Source: Talpa occidentalis (lineage: Eukaryota > Chordata > Mammalia > Eulipotyphla > Talpidae). Taken from it: 64,000 bases of DNA. Shown in pieces: positions 54,235 to 64,000 of this stretch. The notes under the pieces were generated by a model that had not been told where the DNA came from, made no database searches, and was given only the letters and a program-made list of their open reading frames with translations. Location of the stretch: assembly GCF_014898055.3 (NCBI RefSeq), contig NW_023600993.1, positions 1,240,001 through 1,304,000 on the forward strand, read 5' to 3'. Position 1 is the stretch's first letter; each line of letters begins with the position of its first letter. The position numbers and the translations under genes are program-made.

Positions 54235-54560
54235 GTGAATTTTAAAAAGCAAAATGCGTCACTTCCCGTCCGGGGTCATCTGTCTTGCCCGTGCCTCCAA
54301 ACGCCATCTATCTGATGAATATTTGTTATGCAGGCAAGATGAATGGGCCATCAGCGTGATATTAGAAATTAATATTGTTAATCACGTTTGCGGGGTGTCG
54401 TTTAAAATGATCAATGGCTTCGTGAAATTAAAGATGGTTATCACGGGGGAAGGAGCTGTGGGTGGGGCCTGCCTGGGTCATGTGAACCTAAATATAAACC
54501 ACATTTTTTCTTCCTGGGTGGGAAGTAGAACCTTCAAGCTGTTCCAGAATAAAATTTGAA
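54235..54560. promoter_or_regulatory. AT-rich candidate conserved element
   Basis: 'catctatctgatgaatatttgttatgc' near 54305, 'gatgaatgggccatcagcgtgatattag' near 54339, and 'aattaatattgttaatcac' at 54367-54385 (GTTAAT, HNF1-like half-site). The plus frame is open for 101 codons, but the protein resembles nothing I know. Composition and motif packing favour an ultraconserved-type enhancer; this is inference. Confidence 0.45.
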
Positions 54561-55904
54561 TCTGAGGCTTGAGGCCCTTGAGCCAGGGCCCTTGCAGATG
54601 GGACCCGAGTGAGCTTGAAATCCCTGATGCCTTCGCAGCACACCCGAGGTAACCACCAGCCGAGGATCCGTGTGTCCAGGGCCTTCCTGGACAGGCCTGG
54701 AGTCCCGAGGCAGAGAGCCCCCCGGCCCGAGGAGGCTGAATCAGCCCTCCAGGGGCACGGAGCTGGGCCTCAGACTCGCCAGGGGCGGAGCGGGGTGAAG
54801 ACAGCAGTTGTCTACTTAAGCACAGGCCTTGACAGACCTGTGTGCGGAGGGAAAAGGCATAAAACCGTGAAGGGCCTGGCCGTGTGCTGAGGAGGGGGCA
54901 GAGGAGGGGGCTGGGCCCTGGCCTGCGGGAATCCCGACTCTCCGGAGGCTCTGAGCCCCGGGCAAGGGGTTCCTGGTGAACGTGAGGTCCCGTCTGGAGT
55001 CACCCCAGGACAGAGGGACGGGAAGCCATGCACTGCCCAGGCGCACGTTTCATGTCCGCCTGGCTCAGTAAATGCCGTTTTCTCTTGGGTTCTTACCTCA
55101 CCCGAGTCCTGACTCTTGGCTCGCCGTGGGGGTTCTGTGCGTGCGACGGGGGATGCGCGCCGCTGGCGAGTGTTGTCCTGTGCGGGTGGGTTTATTCTTG
55201 TTTCCCCTTCACGTGTTTGGAGCTTCCATCCCACGAACTTGGTCATGTGGTGCCGGGACTTGGGGGTGTGGTCTCTTCTCCGAACACTGGTGGGTGCACC
55301 CCCGGGCGTGTGAGTCTGCAGAAGGGGCTCGCGCCACAGGGTTGCTTAGGGGTCCCGTCACATGGCAGGTGGGGACAGCAGGTCTGCGCCTCCCCCTACA
55401 ACCCCTGCGCCGTCCAGGACAGCCTGGGTCACGCAGCAGGTCGCTGCAGGTGTACAGGTCACCTGGCGCCCCGAGACTGCGCTGCCCCGGCCTCAGGACG
55501 TAGCAGGGGCTGGGTTGGCACAGCAGGAGCCGCCTAGAAGCAACCCCCAGCCTCCGGGGCCCTCGGTGCCCCGTTTGCCTGTCCCCAGGCGGTGGGGCTG
55601 AGCTCAGGAGGACAGCACGATAACCTGCAGCGGCCGGTGACTCTCACTGCCGGCCAGCCTTGACCCCAGCTGGCCATGCCGGCCCTCCACGGGGCCCACG
55701 GCCACAGGGTCACTGGGGCTGGCCCCTCCTGAGCTGCAGTGCACGCTGGCCGCTCTGTGCCTCGGCCTCCCCGGGAAAGGGGGGTGACTCGAGATGGGTC
55801 ATAGGTTGGCAGGTCTGTGTCTCCTGCTCCTCACTCTGACCTCCTGGGAGGCCCTTCCCGTGCCCAGGGGCCGAGTGGGAGGAGAGAATCGTCACCCGGG
55901 GAGA
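54561..55904. other. GC-rich unique DNA, no gene supported
   Basis: A possible MIR remnant on the plus strand at 55725-55790 ('ctctgtgcctcggcctccccgggaaagggggg') is short. The rest shows no feature. Confidence 0.4.
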
Positions 55905-56090
55905 GTGTCAGGGGAGTCCTCCCCACCGTGCCCCCTGCTCCCTGCCCCTCCTCTCGCCCTCCTGCCCCTCCGCTCCCTCCCCACTCCCCTGCCTCTCCCC
56001 ATCCCTGGCTCTCCCCTGCCCCTCCTGACCTGACCCCAGCTCCCTTTCCCTCCTGCCTCCCTCCCCCCTTCCTCACCAGGGGGATTTCTG
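55905..56090. repeat. Polypyrimidine (C/T-rich) tract
   Basis: About 180 bases made almost only of CCCTCC, CCCTG and CTCCCC units. On the minus strand this gives many G-runs, so G-quadruplex or triplex formation is plausible. No fixed period. Confidence 0.85.
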
Positions 56091-56362
56091 AGGTGAGGTC
56101 GGGTGTCTGTCTTTAGCTGACCCACTGGAAGCCCTTTCTCTGGGGGCTGCTGAGGCGGGGCCCTGCACTGAGGTGCTGCCTCGTCGGGGGCGTCTGTCCT
56201 GTCCCTGGCTGCTTTAAGCCACTTCCCCGGGGAGAGGCACGGAGGGGCGGTGCCCGAGCGCCCTGCCAGGTGTGACCCCCGCTCCGTGAGGCCCCCTCCA
56301 TCCAGGTGCACACGGCAGCCTCTAGGTCTTGGGTGCACACGTGCGTAGGCTGCCCGGGTTAC
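56091..56362. other. GC-rich unique DNA
   Basis: No feature apart from the left copy of the SINE target duplication at 56354. Confidence 0.45.
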
Positions 56363-56700
56363 TTTTTTTTTTTTTTAATTTTTTTTTAACTTTTTTTTTT
56401 TTTTAAATAGAGGCATGTTTTTTATTTATTTATTTGTTTGTTTTGTTTATACAAGCACTGGGTACAGTCAGAAGCGCGGGAGGGTGAGAGAATTCACCAG
56501 AGGCAGAGCGGGGAGCAGAGCAGGCAGAAGGACCGAAGTCCACTGCTGAGGGGAGCAGCGGGCGGCAGGAGAGGTCTGCGCGCCATGTGGGACCCTCCTC
56601 CGGTGGCCGGGGAGCAGCCGGGGATCGAACCGGCGCCGCAGAGGCCGCGGGCAGCTTCGCAACCGAGCGCTCAACCGCTGCGCCACCGGGGAGGCCCTGA
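56363..56700 (-). mobile_element. tRNA-derived SINE, Vic-1-like, youngest full-length copy
   Basis: Minus-strand element with a long T/A tail (56363-56450), a body starting 'acaagcactgggtacagtcag', an intact antisense B-box 'ggggatcgaacc' at about 56618, and a head ending 'gccaccggggaggccc' at 56697. A target duplication CCGGGTTACTTTTT lies at 56354 and 56701. The intact promoter boxes and long tail mark it as the youngest of the copies here. Confidence 0.95.
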
Positions 56701-57479
56701 CCGGGTTACTTTTTAAAGAGAATAATTGAGCTTCTATTCTCACTTGGCGCAGGTGAGGCGGGTTTATCCAGCACAGGGAGCGCACGGCGTTTGGTGGAAG
56801 GGGAAGTTTCACAAGTTTCCCCTTTAATTTAACAGAATGCTCAAGGCCTTGATTTTCAAAGAAGGAAAAAACCTGCCAGAGAGGAGGGTGCCCTCGCCTG
56901 GGACATGTGGGCGCACGGAGAGGAGAGGGAGCGTGAGGGATGTCAGGAGACAAACATGGGTGCATCGCTCCCGTGGGGAGTATAGAGAACAAAGCAGAGG
57001 AACCCACAGAGCCACACCCCAACAAGCCCAGGAACCTGGCTGCAGAACTGGGGCTGCCTTGTGGGGGTGTGGGGAGCAGAGTGTGGGGCTGTGGACGAGG
57101 TGTGGGACTGGGGGACCATGGGGGGCCTGCGCCCAGAGGGGGTGAACCCATACCCCTTGCGATGAATGATGGTAAATTAACAAAGTAAGAGAGGGAAAAA
57201 AAGACCAAAGGATTTGATATTCTCCCAAGAAATGAAAACCTTGTTGAACAATACGGATGTAAAGGCCGTACATCACCGCGTTACCACACACCCCTGACAA
57301 GGTAATCGAGGGAGCAGCTTTGTGGGCCCCGGTGGAGAAAAGATGTTCGTGGGGAGTTTCTGCTCAGTCCCGTAGCAGCTGAAAGCTGTGGTCGGAACCA
57401 GCCCAGGGAGGGTGGTCACCCCAGCGGGGCCCGGATGGGCTCACAGCGGGCTGAGGGGACTTCGTGGCCACTGTGTGGA
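56701..57479. other. Unique DNA, no feature seen
   Basis: Balanced composition; no recognised repeat or exon. Confidence 0.4.
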
Positions 57480-58110
57480 CTGCACAATGCGAAATTAATT
57501 TCAGAATTTATATTGTAGCACAAAGATAGCAGGGACTCCTGTTTCTTTCACTATTAAATGAAATAAAAATACGCATTAACCGGAGAGCGGGAATGGCACA
57601 AAATAATTGCGGGCTAATATTCTACTTAACAGCTGACAATATTTGTATATATTTTACCGTGGCGGGACGCGGCGCGGGAGATAAGTGGTTCTGTGGAGAC
57701 AGTAATGGCTCGGATGGGCGCCACTTCTCTTTCCAGAGCAGGCTGGTGTTATGACAGCTTTCAAATGTAAATTGGAATATTCATTTTTCTCTCAGTGTTT
57801 GCCATTAAGAGGCCTCTGCGTACGTGGCTCCCTGTTTGGCGTGTGAACATTAGTGGTCTTCCGTACTGAAACTGTGGCCCGTATTTGACGCGATCCATGC
57901 CGAGTATAAAATTAATTTTACAGATCTCGTAAAATGGGGCCGCTCCCCCGGCTTCGGGACGGCAGCCCCTCGCAGGGAGACTCGGCAATGTGAAGCCACC
58001 CTCTGCTTTATCGCCCGTGACCAAAACGACTCTGTGCTCATGGACTATTTCTTTGGGAAAATCTAATGGTGACAGATCGGCCTGATAATTCGTGCCGCTC
58101 AAGTCCTTGG
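57480..58110. promoter_or_regulatory. Large AT-rich candidate conserved element
   Basis: Repeat-free block with 'gcgaaattaatttcagaatttatattg' near 57488, 'actattaaatgaaataaaaatacgcattaacc' near 57550, 'gggctaatattctacttaacagctg' near 57611 and 'gagtataaaattaattttacagatc' near 57901. A 30-base GC-rich patch (57660-57680) sits in the middle. It borders a CpG-rich stretch. Probably a long enhancer; not proven. Confidence 0.45.
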
Positions 58111-58129
58111 TTGTAAAGCTCCCCGGCAG

Positions 58130-58480
58130 CTTCGGGGACGCCGCTCAGGGCTCTCAGCCTGGGGGCCGCTCGGTCGGCAGCGCTCCGTTCACAGCGGCGG
58201 CTCGGGCCGTCTCCTGCGGCGCTGCAAGGGCCAGGCTGTGCGTCGCACCCGCAGTGGCTTCCCCTCTCGCCCCGGGCTGGGCGGCCCTCGTGATCCGGCG
58301 GGGCCTCTGCTCGCAGGTGCCCGCCAGCCCCTCTGTTGGCTCCAGGGCCAGGCGCTTTGCTGTTGAGGGCGACGCGTCAGGAGCAGCTGCAGAGGGCGAA
58401 GCCACTCGCAGGGCGACAGCAGGGCCGACCCGAGGCTGTGACGGGGCGGGAGCCGGTCGGCAGCTGGCATGCCCTGGAGC
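58130..58480. promoter_or_regulatory. CpG-rich region, possible CpG island
   Basis: CpG-dense from 'cagcttcggggacgccgctc' onward through 58450. It directly follows the AT-rich element. The 240-codon plus frame (58092-58814) is Ala/Arg/Gly-rich without motifs and overlaps a 178-codon minus frame, so it is not taken as a gene. Confidence 0.5.
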
Positions 58481-61059
58481 AGACAGAGCTGGGACCTGCC
58501 AGAAGGAAAGCCGGGGTCGGCGGGGGGAAATCTGGGTGCCCTGCCAAGAAAGAAAATTAAAAGAAGAGTACGGAGCCAGGCGAGCAGAGGCGATGGCTGA
58601 GAGACGGGCCTCGGCCGCGCTGGGCTGTCGGGACTGTGCCCCGCCGGGGCCTCACGGAGGAGCGGACCCAGACAGGAAGGTCCAGCCTCAGGGCGCACGT
58701 CCCGGCGCCCCCAAAGCGTCTTCACAACACGCGGCTGGCAGCCTCTTTCTCAATCTATTTTGCGCCCCGCGAGGCCAGGCGCTCAGTGGAGTGGCAGACG
58801 AGGAGCGCGCCTGAGACGCCTACGTGGCCCTCGGCGGCGTCTGCCCCCAGGGAGGAGGGTGGGAGCTGCGTGTCCAGGCTGCAGGCGCCTCGGCTTCTCA
58901 GCCGGTGAGGCGGGTCTGTGGTGGCTGCAGTGACGTCAGGAGCACGTAGGCCCCGCAGAGCCAGGCGAAGGGAGACACAGGGCCGGGAAGCAAGCACACG
59001 ATTCGCAGGTGGACGGGCTGGAGTGAGCCGCTGCCACAGCTGCCGATGAGCAGTTTGAGAAGCGACTCTCGAATGGAGCCCAACAGGTCGACCCAGGAGC
59101 GGGGTCCCGGGCCGCCCCCGCGTGTCCAGGGCGCCCATGCAGCGTGTGGGCCACGTGGCATCAGAGTCTGCTCGCCCAGGACCCCGCGGGTCTAGCGTGG
59201 CCTCGCCAGCCTGGGGCTCCCGTAGAACAGAGGGGAGCTGGAACCACCAAGCCCCCAAGCTGCCCGCTCCCTGCAGGAGAGCCCCTTGGCCTCTCAGCTC
59301 CCCAAGCCCCTGAAACACAGGCCGCAGACGGGCAGAGCAGCGTCGGGGGACAGGAGCGCCCAGCGGGGTGGGAACCGGTTGTCCTTCCCTGCGGGTGGGG
59401 CCCTGAGCAGGGTCAAGGTCGCGCCTGGCCGCCGGTGAGTGAGCACAGGGCCAGGCACGTTCACCGGATCCAGCCGACGGCCCTGTCAGGGCGCCAGCCC
59501 TGTGGCCTGCTTGCGGGCCAGCCCTGTGCGGGGGAGAAACCAGAGTCCGTTGCCCTCGTGGACAGGAGCCTGAGGGCCATGGGAGCCCACACACAGGGCC
59601 GAGACCCCCGTGGGCATCACACGTCCCCAGAGGCTTTGAGGGCTTGTGTTCATAGCCGCATGTGTGAAGGTGAACCCCGGATTTCAGTACATAAATGGGG
59701 CCTGCTAGCGCCGAACGACTCAGTTAACAGACCCAGGCCTCCCTGGTGTCGCTGCCACGTGCTCGACTGTTACTCTAATGGGCGCTGAGGTCGCCAAACA
59801 GGACGCCCGGGCTTGTCGGAGGGACGAGGCTTCCGGCTCCAGCCCTCGCAGGTGGCGCGTGCCTGATGGGAGAAAAGGACTCGCCTTCTCCTGTGGCCCC
59901 AGCAGCCGGCCCGGAACCTTCTTGAGACGCAGCACTTGCCAGAGCCCGCTGCTTGGCTCTCCCTGCGGTGAGGCGGGCCTGGGAGGGGCAGCAAGCACAG
60001 CTGTCCCCCAAGGCTTGGCCCCCCAGTGTCTGGGTGAGGAGGTGGGGGTCCAGCCTCCCCGGCCCACTGCCTCCCTGCCCTCTGGCTTCCTCAGCTGGAC
60101 CTGGCCATGTGGCACTGAGGTCTCCACATGTGGGTCTCCAGGAATTTCTGTGAACCCAGAATTATGCCAGAATCACTGAGGAATGATGGAGGCAGCGTGT
60201 GGCCTAACCTCACGCTCCAGGCCGAGCCCATGTGCCTGTGAACGGGGTGTCTCCCTGCCGGCACAGCTCACCTCCGCTCCCTCCATCTGCCTCCCACGGA
60301 ACCAGGAACCCTCGCCCCGCCCCACGTGCCGGCACAACCTCCCTGCCCGGGACGTGGCCGAAGATGCTGAGCTCACGTGTGGAGAACACACTTTGAACTT
60401 TCCTGAGCAGGATGCTTTATACCTGCAGCGCTCCCTCGCCGTTAGCAACAGTGATCTGAGGTGAACATCACAGCAGTGAGAGCAGGAGCCTCTCGGGGGC
60501 CGGTCTCCCTGCCGTGTGTAGGGAACACGTGGGCGTGGAGAGAGAGCGCGTCTGCCTTGGACCCTCCTCCGGGCCTCTGGACGCCCTCGGCTCCCCTTCC
60601 CTCACCCCCTGCTGCCTGCCTGGATGTGCTCCTGAGCTGGGGCGCAGAGGCATCTCCGGCCGGGTGGGCCACAGGTCTTCCAGACCCCAGGGCCCTCGGG
60701 TGGGAGGGGTGACCTGCAGCTGGCCGTCAGAGGCCACGGGTTTGTGCTTGTGTCCACGGAGTTGTCTCGGGCCCGGGTTCGGGGCCTGGCCCCTCCGACA
60801 CCCAAGTGCAGTGAGGGGACGGACGTGGGCACCTCAGGCTGTCCGACTCTCCTGTTCCCTGAAGGGACGTCTGCTTACTTCTGCATGCTGCCCGGGCGGG
60901 CACGTCCCCTGCACGCTGGACTCCATCCGCCTGGCCTGAGTGGCCGGCCCCTTGCCGGCCGGCCCGTTCCGCCCTGCCAAGCTCCTCGGCCAGGTCCCAG
61001 GCGTCACAACATCAGACTGACCTCGTGTTCTGAACGGAAGATCTGTGCTTGGGCTCAGC
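58481..61059. other. GC-rich unique DNA, no gene supported
   Basis: No repeats recognised. A GC-only hairpin, GGCCGGC (60942-60948) and GCCGGCC (60954-60960), lies near the right edge. Long overlapping frames, such as 279 codons on the minus strand at 58755-59594, are Arg/Pro/Gly-rich and lack motifs. Confidence 0.4.
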
Positions 61060-61559
61060 AGAGGGGTTGGTTTCCACAGAGACGCTACCAAATGATGGAG
61101 TCTTAAATATCAGTTGGTTACTGCTGTCTCGTAAGCTGACATCAGTATTAAGACTTTAGCATCGCCTTCCCCTGAGAACTCTCGTGTTGCCCACTCTTGA
61201 TTAACTGAGTGGTGCAGTGGGCATCGTGTTGAGTGCTTCCCTCGTGGCGATACTGCTTGGTAGTTGCCCAGAGCAGAGGCGTGTGACTTCAGCGGCGGGG
61301 AGCCCGAGCCGGAGTGGTGACACCGGGGCCCCCGATGTCGGTGTGGGAAAGGCAGCTTCCGCTTGGCAGGACGGGCGAGGCTCGAGGTGCCGGCGGGCGA
61401 TGCCTGGTGCCCTCAGCAGAGCAGTAGGAGTGAAGCCCAGAGGGCACCCTAGCTCAGCCTCCGCCTTTCTTGGCCATCTTCCGTTCCACCTGTTTTTTCA
61501 CTGTTTAGTTCTTTGAAATCAGAAAAGGAAATGCACCGGGTGACCGATTCCATCAGCCT
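61060..61559. other. Unique DNA; contains a sequence shared with 37868
   Basis: AAATGATGGAGTCTT at 61090-61104 and the next 'aaatatcagttggttactg' resemble 37868-37905. This may be the trace of an old interspersed repeat. No other feature. Confidence 0.4.
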
Positions 61560-61810
61560 GTCAAGTTAGAAGTGGGTATCTCGTTTTCTATTACTCTGCT
61601 CTCTGCCATAAATTGAACGGGTCCATCGCCTGACACCCCAATCTCCCTCTCGGTTATTTAGAGGCATGTGGGATAAAAGACTTTTATTAGCAAAGATAGA
61701 TGCCCGCTTCAGAATCACAGACTGAGATGGGTCCCGGAGACAAGCCAGAGAGGTTCCTTGGAATGTTCTGGAATATTCTGAATGATGCTGTTGCAGTTGG
61801 CGTCTCCCTG
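61560..61810. promoter_or_regulatory. AT-leaning candidate conserved element
   Basis: 'ggataaaagacttttattagcaaagatag' at 61671, with the inverted pair TAAAAG…CTTTTA, then 'cttggaatgttctggaatattctgaatgatg' near 61758, with three GGAAT/GAATATTC-like units (TEAD- or heat-shock-like). Repeat-free. Function inferred. Confidence 0.35.
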
Positions 61811-63489
61811 TCCTGCACGTCATGCCTGCGGACACGGGCTGTTCCGATCCTGTGTCTGCGGTTTCCCACCCGTGTTCATTTCCGCTCGGTGACACTGTGA
61901 ATTATGTTGTCGTGAGCCGTGACAGTCAGGGACGCGAGAGGCCTTTCTTTGCTCAGACTTTCTCCCCTGTGACAGGTGACAGCTGTCGTGGGAACGGGGA
62001 ATGACAGAGGCACACGCGTGCTGTGACTTGGTGAATGTCGCCGCGCTGTGACGTGTGTGACGTGTCTTGGCCAGACCCCTGTGGAGGGATCTTTCTGAAA
62101 GATTGATGCCTCACGCCTGGATTTGAGCTGAAGGGACATGACCTTGGCTTTGAGCTTACAGAAGGTCACCCCTTTAATAAACCCAGAGTCAGGGTGAAGA
62201 GCCTCTCAGCTCGGGAGCAGCAGAGGAGAGGCAGGAGCACAGAGGGGCGTGGGCGCCGCAGCACGTCCCCTACCCCAGTCCTCATGACTCGGGGGGCGGT
62301 GCTCAGGCGAGTATCTGTCTGCTCATGGGGTGCGGCCCCTTCCACTTAGCACAACAGCCCTTGTTGCGTGAAGGGAGAAATGCAACCTCCCTGTTTAAAA
62401 AGGTTTCTGTTGCAAAATCCACCATGAGCACGTGGTGTTGGAAAAATGGTTTAATTAAAACAAGAAAAACTTCCCAAGCACACAGCACACAAGGGCTCTG
62501 TTCCGTCAGTCATTCACGGCCCGTGCTGTGGGCTCCATAGAGGCACAGTTCAGCGTCCTCGGTCTCCCCACAGCCGGCAGCCAGGTCCACTCTCGGTTCC
62601 CGAAGCCCAGCCTGCTGGCCACGCCCCCTCCTGGCCTTCCCATGCGGCCCATCTGGCTCTGCTGCTGGGCTCACCCCCCGGGGCCTTTGCGGTCTTGTTT
62701 GCACAGCTCCCTTGCCATGGCCGCTCAGCGCCCTGCTCTGTAGTCGCCAGCGATCTCCCCCTGCAGCTGGTGGGATGCACGGCCTGGCCCACCTTCCTGA
62801 GGCGTGTCCTGGGAGTAGCGTGGGGCCCGGCTGAAGTGCCATGATCACTGCTGCGCGCCTCTCCCCGGGCCTGGAATCCAGTCGAATCTTTCAAAAGTGA
62901 ACCTGTTAAGAACTAGGTATGAAAACGCTTCTTAATGAAAGCTTGGTTTTACCTAGACTAGTGACGTGTCTCCCCGTGTTGGTCTTCTGGGAAGTCTTGT
63001 CTCCCGAGCGCAGAGCGAGCCCTCTCCTCCAACCGCGGTGGGGCACCGGGGCAGCGCAGGCACGAGAGAGGGGCTCAGTCATAACATGCGGCGCGGAGAC
63101 ATCCTTCCTGCACTCAGAGCCTGACGGCGCTGGCAAGCCAGGGGCGCTCCCAAGCTGACTTAGTTGGCACATCAGGCTCAGCCTCCAGCTAAGGCCTGGC
63201 TCTGCCTTTTTGAGGCTTAAAGTCCTTGCATGGTCAGTGGGAGCCACGAACGAGCATGTCCACTGCCTGTGAGCTCCCAAAGCCGCAGGAGCAGCGTGCG
63301 CTAAGCTCGTGTCCCGGCACCGCAGAGCCTGATGGCAGCTGAGAGCGCCAGGTGGGCGCGGCCCTGCTGTGCGCACCCGTCAGCCACGCAGCTGCCGCGG
63401 CCCCTGGGGGCCATGTGCTCCTCGGGGCCGCCTGCCCGGATGGCGCGCGATTGCGCTGCTGTGTGTTTGACGCTTGGCGAGTATTCTGT
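61811..63489. other. Unique DNA, mostly GC-rich, no gene supported
   Basis: An AT-leaning patch at 62380-62480 ('ggtttaattaaaacaag') interrupts it. No repeats or exons recognised. Confidence 0.35.
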
Positions 63490-64000
63490 CGGGACTGCCT
63501 TTGCGTCTTCCAGCTGAAAATACATTGGCATGAGAATATAAACACGGTCCTGTTCTGAAAGGCAAAGATAAAGACGTTTCCACGAAACACACTCTCCTCT
63601 GCGTCAGGGATGAAGGGCGTGCATCGGAGGCGCCGGGCTGAATATTGTTTAATAAATTGAACTTTGTCGGTGCGTTTTTAGGCACAGACATTTCACAGAG
63701 TGTGGGTGCCTGCAGGAGACGTAGCTGCGAGCCGCACTTAATGAGCTCCCGGGTCAAACCAGCAAGCGTTTCACTTAAAAGGCAAGTTATTGACACGTCG
63801 TAAGTGAGCCCGACGTGTCAGTGTCAGTGCCGTTGAGCAGCCAGCCGTGGACAGATTAGGTTACGTTGTGCAGAATCTTGTCGCTGATGTTTTATTTGCT
63901 TTTCATTTTGGAGGGACCAGGGATGTCCGTTTAATAAGTATTATCACTAACAAATATGTGATCTGGAGCCCAGGCAGCGCCGAGCAGCAGCTTGCTAAAC
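63490..64000. promoter_or_regulatory. AT-leaning candidate conserved element at window end
   Basis: 'gctgaaaatacattggcatgagaatataaacacgg' near 63513, 'gctgaatattgtttaataaattgaactttg' near 63639, 'gagccgcacttaatgagctcccgggtcaaacc' near 63730, and 'cgtttaataagtattatcactaac' near 63928. Repeat-free. It runs to the window edge and may continue beyond. Confidence 0.4.

Noticed and set aside
58755..59594. 279-codon open frame on the minus strand
   Set aside because: Same reasoning: CpG-rich DNA, no motif, overlapping frames on the plus strand.
60942..60960. GC hairpin as a transcription terminator
   Set aside because: Intrinsic terminators are bacterial. This is vertebrate DNA, and the hairpin is a 7-bp palindromic GC run likely to arise by chance.
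1..64000. CRISPR arrays, phage, insertion sequences or operons
   Set aside because: Repeat content, intergenic length and composition are mammalian. No regularly spaced direct repeats or compact gene order exist.

Overview
The window reads as vertebrate, and specifically mammalian, genomic DNA with no protein-coding gene that I can defend. The lineage evidence is the repeats. Relics of L1 LINEs, MIR and L2 are spread throughout. A family of about 260 bp tRNA-derived SINEs is present in at least five clear copies. Its head (GGGCCTCCCTGGTGGCGCAG) and body resemble, from memory, the Vic-1 type SINE of camelids. A separate decayed fragment resembles the CHR-type tRNA SINEs of Cetartiodactyla. My best guess is therefore a camelid (camel, llama or alpaca); this is recall plus inference, not a database match.

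Base composition is strongly mosaic. Most of the window is GC-rich with many CpGs (for example 481-780, 9060-9770, 24340-26080, 36880-37700, 47930-48300, 58130-58480). Set into this are short AT-rich islands that contain no recognisable repeat (for example 7955-8600, 20010-20110, 26085-26310, 28740-29430, 30290-30665, 40130-40490, 45930-46130, 51780-51960, 54235-54560, 57480-58110, 63490-63960). Such islands, full of homeodomain-type TAAT cores, are what conserved non-coding enhancers often look like beside developmental genes. This is an inference from composition only, since I could not compare species. Nothing lets me name the locus.

Layout: 1-7300 holds a CpG island, a perfect 20-bp palindrome, two old L1 3' ends, a long poly(T) and two SINEs (one nested in an L1). 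7300-11700 is an AT island next to a strong CpG island, then GC-rich unique DNA. 11700-17900 holds MIR, L1 and L2 relics and one SINE. 17900-26310 is GC-rich unique sequence with two L1 fragments. 26310-38260 holds a 335-bp TG-rich tract, large AT islands, MIR/SINE relics, a CpG island and a CR1/L3-like LINE fragment. 38260-49400 is GC-rich with a small tandem duplication and a minimal truncated SINE. 49400-56700 carries two young SINEs and a 30-bp motif present twice about 1 kb apart. 56700-64000 has a large AT island, a CpG-rich stretch and further unique DNA.

Long open frames in this window (up to about 315 codons) lie in GC-rich DNA, where stop codons are rare. They lack family motifs and splice context, so none is annotated as a gene. 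I found no retrovirus, tRNA gene, CRISPR array or prokaryotic feature, and no new biological system that I can support. The most useful leads are the duplicated 30-mer, the AT-rich islands and the CpG islands.
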